DNA of 56,087 nt from Plicaturopsis crispa FD-325 SS-3. Lineage: Eukaryota > Basidiomycota > Agaricomycetes > Amylocorticiales > Amylocorticiaceae. The stretch covers positions 186,979 to 243,065 of the forward strand of contig KN832563.1 of NCBI GenBank assembly GCA_000827205.1, written 5' to 3'. Below are positions 34,936 through 45,278 of this stretch, one piece after another. The notes under the pieces were generated by a model. It saw only the letters and a program-made list of their open reading frames with translations, was not told where the DNA came from and ran no database searches. How positions within the stretch are numbered: position 1 is the stretch's first letter; each line of letters starts with the position of its first letter. The translations under genes and the position numbers were made by a program.

Positions 34936-35696
34936 CTGGGCAGGTTCGGATTGGTGAATTTGGTGTTGTAGCGAACGATGAAGTCAAGTACAAGGAAAAA
35001 ATAGGGGCGTGAGCACGCGGATTTGGGTCGCGTCGTGATACCTAGATCTTTCACCGTTCAACGCGCGCAAGTTCAACGTTCAGCGTTTAACGTCCACTCC
35101 CTTTATATTGCCCTCACTGCAACCTATCACACAACTGAGACCGCAATGTGCGCCGCGGCTGTAGAGGGACTACGATGGCGAACTAGCGGGGAAGATGGAC
35201 CGGCGCGTGTGCCTGCCCAGTGCCCCGACTCCATGCCATGATGTCCACTTCCAACCTCAGAGATTGAGGTCGATGGGTGCAGGACTATGGATTCGATATG
35301 GACTCGGAACGACTTGTTCGTCACAAATGGTGTCAAGAGAGTCAAACAGCCACCCTCATAGTCTCTCCACTGACAATCGCACCTCCTTTGCAACTCCTAT
35401 TGTCACTGTACTGTATGTATCCGAACTTGCTTTGCTCCCGTTCTGTGCTTACTGAGTCTTATTCAGATTGACACATTGTCCTCTTGCCGCCGGCTATTCC
35501 TACCACTTTTCTTAGCAGCACGCAGCATAAGCTGCTCCGAGCTTCTGATAGTGACTCAGCGGTACACTCAGCAATTGAATGCACCCGGACAATAGTGTTA
35601 CATCGCGCGATGTCACGAAGGGTACAAATGGACGGTCTCCGTTAGGGTCTCTAGCTTCATTCTACCCGCAACATACAAGGATCCTACCCTGCCAAA
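34936..35696. other. Divergent intergenic region
   Basis: About 760 bp between the starts of two divergent genes. Near 35050-35090 the word GTTCAACG and close variants recur several times, a possible short direct-repeat cluster. No gene seen. Confidence 0.45.
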
Positions 35697-36757
35697 ATGT
35701 CCTCAAACACTGTCTACCTCGTTTCCGGTGCAAACCGTGGTCTCGGTGAGGCAGTCGGGCCCCGGCATGACGTTTCATTCTGATTCTAACCACGCTCATG
35801 CCCAGGTTTCGGACTGGTCAAGGCGCTTGTCCTCCGTGATAACGTGATCATATTCGCCGGTGCACGCGACCCAGCTGCAGCTACGAACCTGCAGGCACTT
35901 GCAAAGCAGTATCCGGGAAAAATCCACCTCATAAAGCTTGTGTCGGCAAGCAAGGAGGACAGCGAGGCTGCGGCTACGCTCGTCCGGAAAGTAGCCGGCC
36001 ATATCGATGTTTTAATCGCCAACGCCGGTCAGTACACGATGCGCTCAGCAATCCACTCTGATCTCAATCTGTATTACCTTTGATCAGGAATTGCCGATAC
36101 CTGGGCCCATGCTCACGAGGTACCCACGGACGAAGTAGAGCGCCATTTCAAAGTAAGCGCGCGTTTACATGATCTTTGCTAGTTGCGAGTCGTGAACCCT
36201 CTTGCTAACTCACAATGCAGGTCAACGCCATTGGACCACTAGTGCTCTTCCAGGCCTTTTACTCGCTTCTCAAAGAGTCCCCGAGTATTCCCAAGTTTGC
36301 CGTGATCTCTACCGCTGCAGGAAGCATTCAGCTCGGTGCGGCCATCCCCTTGGGCGTGTCTGCTTACGGCCCCTCAAAAGCCGCGGTGAACTTCCTCACG
36401 CGCAACATACACTTTGAGAATGAGCGCCTCAGTGAGTCCCAGCCCTTTCCCTCGACGTGATAGTGGTCAATCGTGATGGGCTGACACCTTCCGCTTTCAG
36501 TCGCTTTTGCATTGCATCCGGGCACAGTCGTCACCGAAGGACGTGCGTATTACTGTCTGTATGACATATCGAATGCACGCTCACCTTTTGGACTTTTAGT
36601 GCAGAAAGTGATCGAGAAGGTCCCGGAGACGGCCAACTTCCCGCAAGTCCCCATCGAGGAAAGCATCAACGGGCTCCTCGCGAGGATAGACGAGGCTACG
36701 CGCGAGAAGACGGGGGGCACATTCCTCAGCTACGACGGCGAAGCCATTGCTTGGTGA
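35697..36757 (+). CDS. Short-chain dehydrogenase/reductase SDR1
   Basis: Several exons interrupted by introns of about 50-75 nt. The start MSSNTVYLVSGANRGLG carries the cofactor motif T/S-G-x3-G-x-G, split by an intron at the final Gly. IIFAGARDPAAATNLQALAK follows, then ASKEDSEAAATLVRKVAGHI, IDVLIANAG (structural NAG), and VNAIGPLVLFQAFYSLLKES. The catalytic region is VISTAAGSI with VSAYGPSKAAVNFL (Tyr-x3-Lys). It ends EKTGGTFLSYDGEAIAW. It matches the Nor-1/ketoreductase-like classical SDRs of fungi, which reduce carbonyl groups with NADPH; the substrate is unknown. Two paralogs lie at 49.3 and 52.3 kb, and SDR2 is clearly the closer one. All catalytic residues are present. Confidence 0.9.
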
Positions 36758-37595
36758 TCGCCACGCCGCGTCATCCCAATGCTGTTGTTCTGCCGTGAGC
36801 CGTAGCGCTCAGTTTGTCATGAACAAGTACATGTAATATTGGGATGCTTCCAGTCCAAGAATGTTATATTGTCGGAGCATACTGGAGATTGGTTGAAGTC
36901 TGCAAGGCTGGCACGCATGCTGCCCACGATGTCGCTTGAGGCCTCGCTGCTCGCGATAGTGCCCAAAATTAAAAACCCATTGCATGCACCTTGCATTCCT
37001 ATCCCCCTTCATATCACTCGGAACGCAATTCGAACGGACGGGATGCAGCAACACAAACTGTTAGATCCATTATTTGACTAGCCCAGGGCGGCCTATGTAT
37101 TAACCATGTAGATATATAAACTATGCAGACAGACTGGACCATCCTCGCTGCGAAGATAGATAGGACACGTATGTAGAACGCGAGGACAACACGACAAAAA
37201 AGCAACAAAAAGCACGACGGACGAGAGGAGGGGGGAGTGCGGATGGAAGGGAGGAGGGGAGGGTAAGTGAAAAAAACTAAGGTACGATAAACAAAAAGCC
37301 ATAAACAAAAAAGTCACCGTCCAGAAAAAAGTAATTACGATAGCGAGCTACGCGATGTCCGCTGGACATCGCGTCCTTTTGGGGGAGGTGTGCGGGACGA
37401 CAAGAATAAAAAGTTGCGTGTACGATAGAATCCTGATGTTGTGAATGGCGAGGCGAGAGACGAGATGAGCGGTGATTAGATAACAAGACGCGAGCAAGAT
37501 ATGATATCGATGGTCTGGGGAGGGGGGGCGATAATACCCCGTTTGACGGAGGTTTTGGATGCCTGCCCATGAAGGGGATGGGATTGCCTCGCGGA
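36758..37595. other. Intergenic with purine-rich tract
   Basis: About 840 bp between convergent 3' ends. From about 37200 to 37330 the plus strand is strongly purine-rich (runs of GGAGG and AAAAA), probably the 3' untranslated region of the GATA gene read on the other strand. No gene. Confidence 0.45.
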
Positions 37596-39698
37596 TCAAC
37601 GCGCAGAGGACCCTTCGATCGGCCATACCGACTCGCGTCCCCGCTCCCTCTCGGATGCGTTCCGCGAAAGCGGCACCGCATTCGCACTCCCGTTGGTCCC
37701 CGCGCTCGCCCCGCGCAGCTCCTCGATCCCGCGCTTTACGCCCGCCATCATGCGATCCGTGCGCTCCAGCATCTCCTCAAACCGCCGGCGCTGCTCCGCG
37801 AGCTCGGCATAGTGCCGCTCCAGCTCGCCCACGCTCGGGAGGGCATCCCGCTCGTAGTACCCGTGCTGTTGAGCCGCGTACGCGTTCGAGCCCGCTCCAG
37901 GTCCACCACTACCTCCACCCGCAAGGGGGGAGTGCGTGCGGCTCGGTGCCTGTGAGCCGGAGCGCAGGTAGCTTGACGGCGCACCCGCGTACCCGTATGT
38001 TCCCCGGTCGCCGTATCCACCGCGCGAGGGCGCAGAGTCCCCATACGCGCCTCCGCCGCCGTACCCCGCGGACGCAGAGCTGTTGAGGGCAGCGTTGAGC
38101 GGGGGCAGGTCGAACCCGCCCGGGTGGTGCGGCGAGTTGATGAACGCGCTGTGGGCACGCTGGAGATGGGCAGGCGGGCCAGGGAACGCTGCGCGCGGCG
38201 GGAGGTGGTACTCTGCGTGCTGCTGCTGCTGGTCCGGCGACGTCGACGGACCGGGCGCCCACGACTCGTGCGAGCGTTTGCGCTTCATGCCGCTCTGCTG
38301 CTCCATCTCCGCCTCCCTGTCCTCCCGCTCGTCCGTCTCCGCGTCCGCCTCGTCGATCTCCTCCTGCTCCTCCCTCTCCGCCGCCCGCCCCCTGCGCCGT
38401 TTCGGTGCCTTGCGCGTCACAGGAGCAGCCGGCTTGCGCCGTTTGTTCTGCTGCGCCTGCGCGTCCTCGTCCTGATCGCTGAACTCGCGCGCGGCCCCGC
38501 CCATCTGCCCGACGGCGACGAGGGCCTCCGCGGCGGCCCTGTCCGTCATGCGCTCACCCGCGGCAGGCACACGCTTGCGCCGCTTGATGACCGTTTTCTT
38601 CATCGAGTTTGGGCGGTGCGTGCCGTGCAACTTGAAGTACAGGCCTGTGCGTCGGAGATGTCGGGTGATCGCGGAACGGAGAGTAAAGACGTGTAATCAG
38701 TACCGGGACGCAGACGATTGCGAGAAACAAACGAGAAACGACAGAAAAGACGAGGGGTTTGCAAAAGAAAAGAGAGAAAGTCGGAAGATAGCAACGGTGG
38801 AGATAAGATTGATAAGACAACGCGATGCGCTGGCAGCGAGGCCACGCCGCATGGGTGCAAAATCAAGGAAGCGGAGAGAAAGAAACACGCACCACAGGCG
38901 TTGCAGATATTGTTCCCGACATCGTCCCTCCTCCAGAGCGGCGTCGTGCTGGTGCCGCAGTTGGCGCAGCTGAGGGCACCGACGCCGGCTGCGGGGCCCT
39001 TCTTCGCGTTCGCGTTCGCCGGTGCGGGTGCGGGCGCCAGTTCCGGGGACGGCGACGAGGACGGCTGCTGCTGTCGTGGGGAGGCGGCGGCGGCGGCGTC
39101 TGCGGCGCGGGAATTGACGGCGAGTGCGTTGTTGAAGGTGGGGCAGCCGGAGCAGGCGCTGGTTCCGCCGGTGCCATCGCAGCGGCCGTCGCCTGGGCAA
39201 GTGCCGCCGTGTTGTGGTGGATCGGACATGGAGATGGCGGGATCGATGTTGGCGTTGGAGGAGGTGGACATCTGTGCGTGGGTGTTGAGGGAGGCGCCGT
39301 TGCCGTTTGCGTTGCCGTTTGCGTTGGCGTTCGGGTAGGCTGGAGCGCTGAGGGTGTAGAGGGGGCGTGAGGTGGTGGTTGCAGACGAGGAGGATGTGGG
39401 GGTGGGAGTGCGTGCGGCGCCGAGTGAAGACGGACGAGCCATGCGCCTTGACTTGAGATAGAGGCCTGGGCGAGGCGTCAGCGTGTGTGCCGGCTGTGAA
39501 GAAACGAAACAAGAACTGACCACAGGCGTTGCAGATGGAGTTGCCCTCAGCGTCGCGGCGCCATAACGGCGTGTCGAGGGTGCCGCAGTTTGCACAGGGC
39601 GACCTGCCGTTGGGGTGTGCTGCTGCATGCGACGACACCGAGTCCTCGGTGTCGAACGTGTAGCGGTGTTCGACGACGACGGGCGACATGTTTTTCAT
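37596..39698 (-). CDS. Two-finger GATA factor of the iron-regulator type (Sre1/Fep1/Urbs1)
   Basis: Three exons (39698-39521, 39465-38893, 38644-37596) encode 599 residues starting [15 protein letters not shown]. Finger 1: [19 protein letters not shown], then [16 protein letters not shown]. Finger 2: [19 protein letters not shown], then [16 protein letters not shown] followed by [13 protein letters not shown]. Between them lies C-x5-C-x8-C-x2-C ([19 protein letters not shown], about 39143-39203), the cysteine-rich iron-sensing region diagnostic of siderophore/iron repressors. The C-terminal half is basic, then acidic, then Gly/Ser-rich, with a final coiled coil ([20 protein letters not shown]). 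Such factors repress iron-uptake genes when iron is plentiful by binding GATA sites. Both introns fall at the same codon in each finger, after ICNACG. An intron in the 5' leader is likely (AG just before the start). Confidence 0.93.
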
Positions 39699-40303
39699 GC
39701 GGGCTAGCGCAGTGTGTGAGCGTAGTCCAGTGGATGCGAGCGAACAGGACACTTACATTTGGGAATGGGGGAGGAGGAGGAGGAGAAGAAAGGGACGACG
39801 TAGTCGAAAAAGATCGGCCTCAGCCCAGGGTCGAACCAACGATAGAATAGATAACGGGACACGTGTCTGACTGGCCAATCACATCGTCAACTTTATCATT
39901 CGCAATCACATCTTTCGCTCGCACGACTGACAGGTTTCACTCTAATCTCGGGGACAAATCACTGTAATCAAGGTTACAAACGTCCCCAAAAGTACTGCTA
40001 CGAAAGATCGCTGATACCAGATGCAACTTGAGGAGGAAGTTCGGTGCAGCAGCGGATAGGTAGAGGTAGTGACGCCCCACGAGAGAGTTCAAAGCATCCC
40101 ACAGAATATTACCGCCGGACATCGCAGACTCCGGCAAATGGCGTACGGGAGCTATTCAATGTGAAGGGGGAATGTTCAGGATGTACCGAGATCCTAAGGA
40201 CGGACAGCTGCCAATGCCAAAGTCAGTGACTGAACCCCAGCCTCATGATATCAGTGCGCACCCAGCAAGGGGCCACCAGAACCTTAATAAAAAACACCGT
40301 CTA

Positions 40304-40325
40304 GGGGGAGGGAGGGGGGAGGGGG
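40304..40325 (+). repeat. G-rich run with G-quadruplex potential
   Basis: GGGGGAGGGAGGGGGGAGGG and the following GG comprise four or more runs of at least three G separated by single A. This satisfies the usual quadruplex pattern. It lies in the gene-poor interval and has no evident role. Confidence 0.6.
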
Positions 40326-41776
40326 TTCTTGTTTCCGGGGTCTTGACGAAACTTTTCTAGATTTCGCTATGTTTTCTATCTCCTGGTAAATCGATCCCGT
40401 TGAAGTGCGAGACTATATACCGATTTGCTTCAACATTCATATTCCAAAACGACTAAGGGATTGCTTCAGTGCCCATGAACATACGAGACATCCAAAGAAA
40501 TGTTTGTCGATCTGAAAGATCTCAATGCCGAGCATCCGACGCGTCGATTTTGATATGTACGTGTACAGTCAGACGCGTCCGAGGCGCGTCCTCTACATAC
40601 TGGACTACTCAAGACGTTCCCCGACGCGAATATTCCATGCAACCAGCTGCCTTAACGTTCGAAAACAGGAGCCGGACCCGATGAGGATACTCCCGGCGTC
40701 CAGGCAATCGATGCTGCGATGGGGAAGCCCACAGACCCAACGACACAAACGGCGCGCGCTACGGCTCGGCGAACGTGTGGCCACAGCACCACTTCAAGTG
40801 GTAGCACTCGATGTGCATGCATGCCCTACACACGCCTATATGCCAGCGTATCGCATCGCTCTCCGGGCAGGCTTGAAAGCTGTTCGGTTCTTCCACTCCT
40901 TTCTGTACAACAATAAATTGAATAGACATTGTTGCTCCACTTTTCTGAGTCAATTCTTCAGTCCCGTTACGCAGCTCAGGGTCTTGCATCACACTGACAG
41001 AGGCCTGCATGCAGCCTAAGGCCTAAGTGTTGAGTCTGCACTGTAGTTGACGAACGCGAGACGTGGGCATTGCTCAGATCCAATGCACGATTTGCGTCCG
41101 CTTTCAGCCAGAAGGGAAGCACAAGGTGGCGGGGTCCCTCCCTTGCCGATATGTAGACGATGCCATTTTGTTCCGGGTGGCCCCTTGGCACCCAGATACG
41201 ATTCCCTCAGGGGAAAGGAGGTTGATAAGATTGATCTCGCCATAGCACAGTAGTGCAGGGAATGGGGATTGTCCAATGTCTTGGCAACACGGCTACAATA
41301 ATCCCTCAGGCGGTTAGAAAGCATTGTGAGGACAAAGTAGACCACTCACCTCTTCAGGTACTGGAATCAAGGTAGTGAGCAAGATGGAGCAACAGGGGCG
41401 CGCCTGGTGATGGCGGAATATGAGCAGATTATTGAAGCACATTCTGCAAGCATTAGCTGGCACGCCAAAAAACAAGAGTTTCACCTTGTGAACTTGCAAT
41501 CGAAGCTGCTGTTGTGGGATTCAAAAGGGGAGGAAGGATGGGCACAAGATGCAAACAAGATGGGCACGAAAGTTCGATGAAAGTGATGCAAGACTGGGTG
41601 GAAGTTGGGTGGAAGGTACAAGACGATATGAATTCCAATGCACGAAGGCAGACGTGGAGGTTGTTTGGTCCTGCTTGGCTTGCTCAGTAACACTTCTCGA
41701 CCATGGCATACGACAACGAAGTGTCGACCTGAACGGCTCCACCAAATGGAAAAACATTGAGATTGGGGAAAGAAAA

Positions 41777-41806
41777 AGCATGGCATGGCATGGCGTGGCA
41801 TAGCAT
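41777..41806 (+). repeat. Short GGCAT tandem
   Basis: The plus strand reads repeated GCATG/GGCAT pentamers (AGCATGGCATGGCATGGCGT then GGCATAGCATG), about six imperfect copies. It is a microsatellite-like tract without other structure. Confidence 0.6.
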
Positions 41807-41903
41807 GATGTGATTTTGCAGGATTGGATACAAGGCGCGAATGGAGCAGGATGTAGGAAGCTGCACTATGCGGGACAGATAAAAAACGGGAGGAGACAGG
41901 CGT

Positions 41904-42722
41904 CTATGCCTCGGTCGACGTCTTCTTCACGAGCTTCTTCGCGACTGTGTTCTCCCTGTCAAATAAACACACAGTCAGTATCCAGATGGAGACTCGCGGA
42001 GCCGGTAGTGCACTCAGGCAGGAGTGTAGATGGGGCAGAGCGTGATGTCTTGAGAAACGTACCTGAAGCCATTCTTGAATCGCCTGGATACGCCCTTAAG
42101 GTGGCGCATCCGTCCAGTGCCGGTGGTCTTTCGGCGCTTGGCCTTCTGGCCCCACTCATACGACCGCAGCTTTGCCGCAGGGTAACCGCATTGCGCGCAT
42201 GCTACAAAATCGGCCATGGTCAGCTCCGGGTCCTCACTCCAAAGACGCAGCAGTGGTGGGGGGAAGAGGTGTGAGAATGGAGACGTGACGCACTTTTGTG
42301 TTGCCTGTGGAAGGCACGGTTTCCGCAACGCCTGCACAGCGTGTGCGACTTGGTGTGGCGTTTACTATCAGAGAGTCAGTATACCGTTATCCGCTCGACT
42401 GGAGAGAAGATCTACGCACCCGAAGGACGAGGTTCCTGTGCACAGCCGGTCAGTCTGTCAGTATACGCTATCTTACCGGGAATTTGGAGCATAGGAACGA
42501 ACCCTTAGTCTGCGGGCGAAAGGCAAATCGTCAGCAATCGTATATCGGGTGCCAGAGATGCAAACTGCGAAGAGGAAAATTTGGCTATGACCCAGTCCAT
42601 CCGACCTTCCACCGACCCATCCATCCCATTCTACCTCTCTCTTTGCTCCCTCAACCACATCCATCCATCCAGGACGTCGTACAGGGCAGCATAGCGGCAG
42701 CAGGGAAGCAGCGACTCACCAT
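41904..42722 (-). CDS. RPL37: Ribosomal protein eL37
   Basis: Six exons, several tiny: the first is just the ATG (42720-42722), then ACTAAGG, then a GA-ACC-TCG-TCC-TTC-GG piece. Assembled, it begins [20 protein letters not shown]. Then follow [40 protein letters not shown] and [20 protein letters not shown], ending [15 protein letters not shown]. The C-x2-C pairs CRRC and CAQC form the eL37 zinc finger. It is a large-subunit protein contacting 25S/5.8S rRNA. The ATG-only first exon with an intron of more than 150 nt after it is typical of fungal ribosomal-protein genes. Confidence 0.96.
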
Positions 42723-43693
42723 CTCGTCGGCGTTGGTCTTGAAGTTGTCGTTTGCTCGTCGTTGTGGCGCGTCGATAGGTGTGTTACAGTGAGATTAGGT
42801 CAGCCGGATGCGCAATCGGAACTCGGATAAAAACGCGCGCTCTTCTCAATCTTTTCCGTTTCAATACTTTCTCTTCCTCGTTCCAACGTCGACCGTCGTT
42901 CCCCGCATTGGGCTAACACGGATGCGCGCACGCCGCCGTGGCATCGCAGACTGATGTCTTGTATCTTAGGTGAGCTGACTTTGCTATTTAGGCGGGCCTT
43001 CCTCGTCTTTCTTTTACTATGATGTTTGAGGCATTTGGCTTTACGCAGGAGCGCACCCTGCAGTGCAGAAATTTATCTCAGCTACCTTCGGGCGGGCTGC
43101 TTTGGCAGACTCGACCCGCTATCTCTGATTTTATCTTCGCTTTCGCTATCGCACTCTGCTTATGAATCGTGAGCTAACATCCATCTCTTTTTAGTGCATG
43201 TCTTGGCCGTTCCGTGTCGACCATCTGTCATTTTTTTAATATAATATATTGCCCTTCCCGCCTATACCTTGCGTGTCTTCAAGCCTTAGGATGCTCCATC
43301 GTCGAGTCTCCATGCATTCTCCATCTAAGTACATACCGTCGGCCTCCGGTTTGCTGTGATGCTTACCACCGAGGCCTGTCGCGGCCCGCGCATCGCCAAT
43401 ATGGTCACGAATGCCACTTGAAAACTCAGTTTGAACGTATGGTACTATGAGAATCTCTATCGCATCTGCTAGTTAATCATTCTGTCTACGACAGAGAGTC
43501 GTTCATCTGCACTAAACTTCAAACCCAAATTTTACCATGCGGAACGAATATCTGCTCCGTGTACTAAATAGCGGCATATCAACGCCGCCGGGCCCCATAC
43601 TTCTGTGGATAAGTAGCTTCTGCACGCCACGAGTCCATTCGTGTAAGTCGTACTTTGCCATCCCTCGAGTCTTCTTCTTTCTCGTCTTCCTCC
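42723..43693. other. Divergent intergenic region
   Basis: About 970 bp between the starts of eL37 and the seven-helix protein. The eL37-proximal part (42840-42900) is pyrimidine-rich on the plus strand (TCTTCTCAATCTTTTCCG), as seen near ribosomal-protein promoters. No other gene is supported. Confidence 0.45.
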
Positions 43694-45004
43694 ATGGTCT
43701 CCTCATTCGCCCCTGCGAATGAGACCCCCACTGAGCTATGGAACGAGCAGATGATTCTGTACGGAATCTTTCTCGGTGCCATCGCGTATGGTGCGTCTCG
43801 CCCCCCTCACAAGACCAGAATGTCGCGCACTCACACTATCCCGAAGGCATACACGTTGCGCTAGCTTTCATGGCGTTCCACCTCCTCTGGGCCCGACGGA
43901 AGGCGACCTCAGACTACGTCTTCCTTGCCTACGTCGCCATCGTATTCGTGCTGGGCAGCATCGGCAACGCGACCTATCTGAAGTTCGGGGAGATGTCATT
44001 CATCAGTAACCGCGACTATCCTGGGGGACCGGGCGCATATTTTATGGAGCAGAGCACGATCCCAGTATCGGCGCTCTGCAACTCTGTCTACGTCGTCAAT
44101 GGATGGTTCCAGGATGGTTTGTTAGTGAGCTCGATAGATGGCTAAACTATCATATCTTATTCCGTGGTCAGCGGCCGCTGACGATTCACTGCCGCAGTTG
44201 TATCGCTTCTGGCTGATATGGGGCCGCAATTATTACATCACCGTGTTGCCGTGTATCACGTTTACTGCATCCATCGGTCTGGCTTCAGCAATAATATTTT
44301 CTTGGATGGTTCATTAATCTGACTTTGATATAGGTTTATCGTGCGCGTTCATTTACAATCTAAGTCAGCCCGACCTCACTGCATGGTCTGGGAACAACAT
44401 CGATATTGCTCTGGCATATTGGTCCATGACTGTTGCGACGAATGTCATCCTCACTCTCGCCATAGCAGGGCGCTTGCTGCACATGCAGTGGCAACTCAGG
44501 CGTGCGATGAATGGCTCTGGGGACGTGGAGACACCGTATATGTCTGTGACCGCGATGCTCGTCGAGTCCGCGTTCATCTACTCTGCGAGTGGCCTTGTGC
44601 TCCTCGGGAGCATCGCCGCGAACAGTCCGGTGGAAAACCTCGCCTTCCCGATATTAGGGCAAACACAGGTAAGTCTCTTGAGAGGATATTGCCGGTGAAT
44701 TTTTTGCTGATGAACGTGCCAGTCGATCGCACCGCTCTTGATCATTGTCCGAGTGGCTCAAGGGCGAGCATGGAGAAATGAATCGTCAGCAGCGACGATA
44801 GCCAACGAGCGGATTCGATTCCATACACGGTCGTCGGTGGGGAAATCGACCGACATACCGCTTTCGCCGCGTCGAAATAATAGGAAGTCGTTTCCTGCCC
44901 TTGGAGACGACGAGTCGTTGGCTGGGGACTGTGCCTCTACTTCTGTCCCAGATTTGCATTTGCGACCGGGCACTGCGGCAAAGCGAGACTCGTTGACTGC
45001 ATGA
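43694..45004 (+). CDS. Seven-helix membrane protein of an Agaricomycete family
   Basis: The start MVSSFAPANETPTELWNEQM lies outside the membrane with an N-glycosylation site. Exons join as GIFLGAIAYGIHVALAFMAF (helices 1-2), then YVFLAYVAIVFVLGSIGNAT, PVSALCNSVYVVNGWFQDG, LYRFWLIWGRNYYITVLPCI, AYWSMTVATNVILTLAIAGR, MLVESAFIYSASGLVLLGSI and SIAPLLIIVRVAQGRAWRNE. Together these suggest seven helices and a hydrophilic Ser/Arg-rich C tail ending RDSLTA. Introns are short, with clean borders at 43791, 44119, 44270 and 44669. The topology and the LWGRN-like motif after helix 4 are common in the many uncharacterised basidiomycete seven-helix proteins. A receptor role is possible but unproven; it is not a Ste3 pheromone receptor by sequence. 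Confidence 0.85.
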
Positions 45005-45278
45005 TTTCACCTATAGTACATATACCCTTCATTTGTCACCGGATTCGTCTCCGTTTATACTGTCGTAGATGCTTGATCTAGTGGACAACTAGTGGATTAG
45101 GGACTATCCATATTAAACGCATGTACTACCTAGCCTGTACGACACACTAGTACCCCCTGATAAGTAGTTCGTTGTACAATATTCATTCGCGACATCGGTA
45201 TCCTTTCCAGTGAAGACCAAGTTGTGATTAGAGAGCTACGAGAACAAGCACATGCACACCCATAAAATATTACCCGTG

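Larger units (their letters stand above)
39699..41903. other. Gene-poor interval of 2.2 kb
   Basis: No supported gene. It holds a G-rich run at 40304-40325 and a degenerate GGCAT tandem at about 41777-41806. The open frames are short and unspliced on both strands, and none resembles a known family. Confidence 0.45.

Noticed and set aside
37559-39370. Long GC-rich plus-strand open frames (about 120-206 codons)
   Set aside because: They lie opposite the GATA gene, have repetitive Arg/Ala/Gly composition and no domain; they are shadows of the coding strand.
39815-39845. GGTTCGACC box-B-like word near 39830
   Set aside because: Flanking bases cannot form a T stem and no box A is placed correctly.
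41016-41345. 109-codon minus-strand frame in the gene-poor interval
   Set aside because: No family resemblance and overlapped by equally long frames on the other strand.
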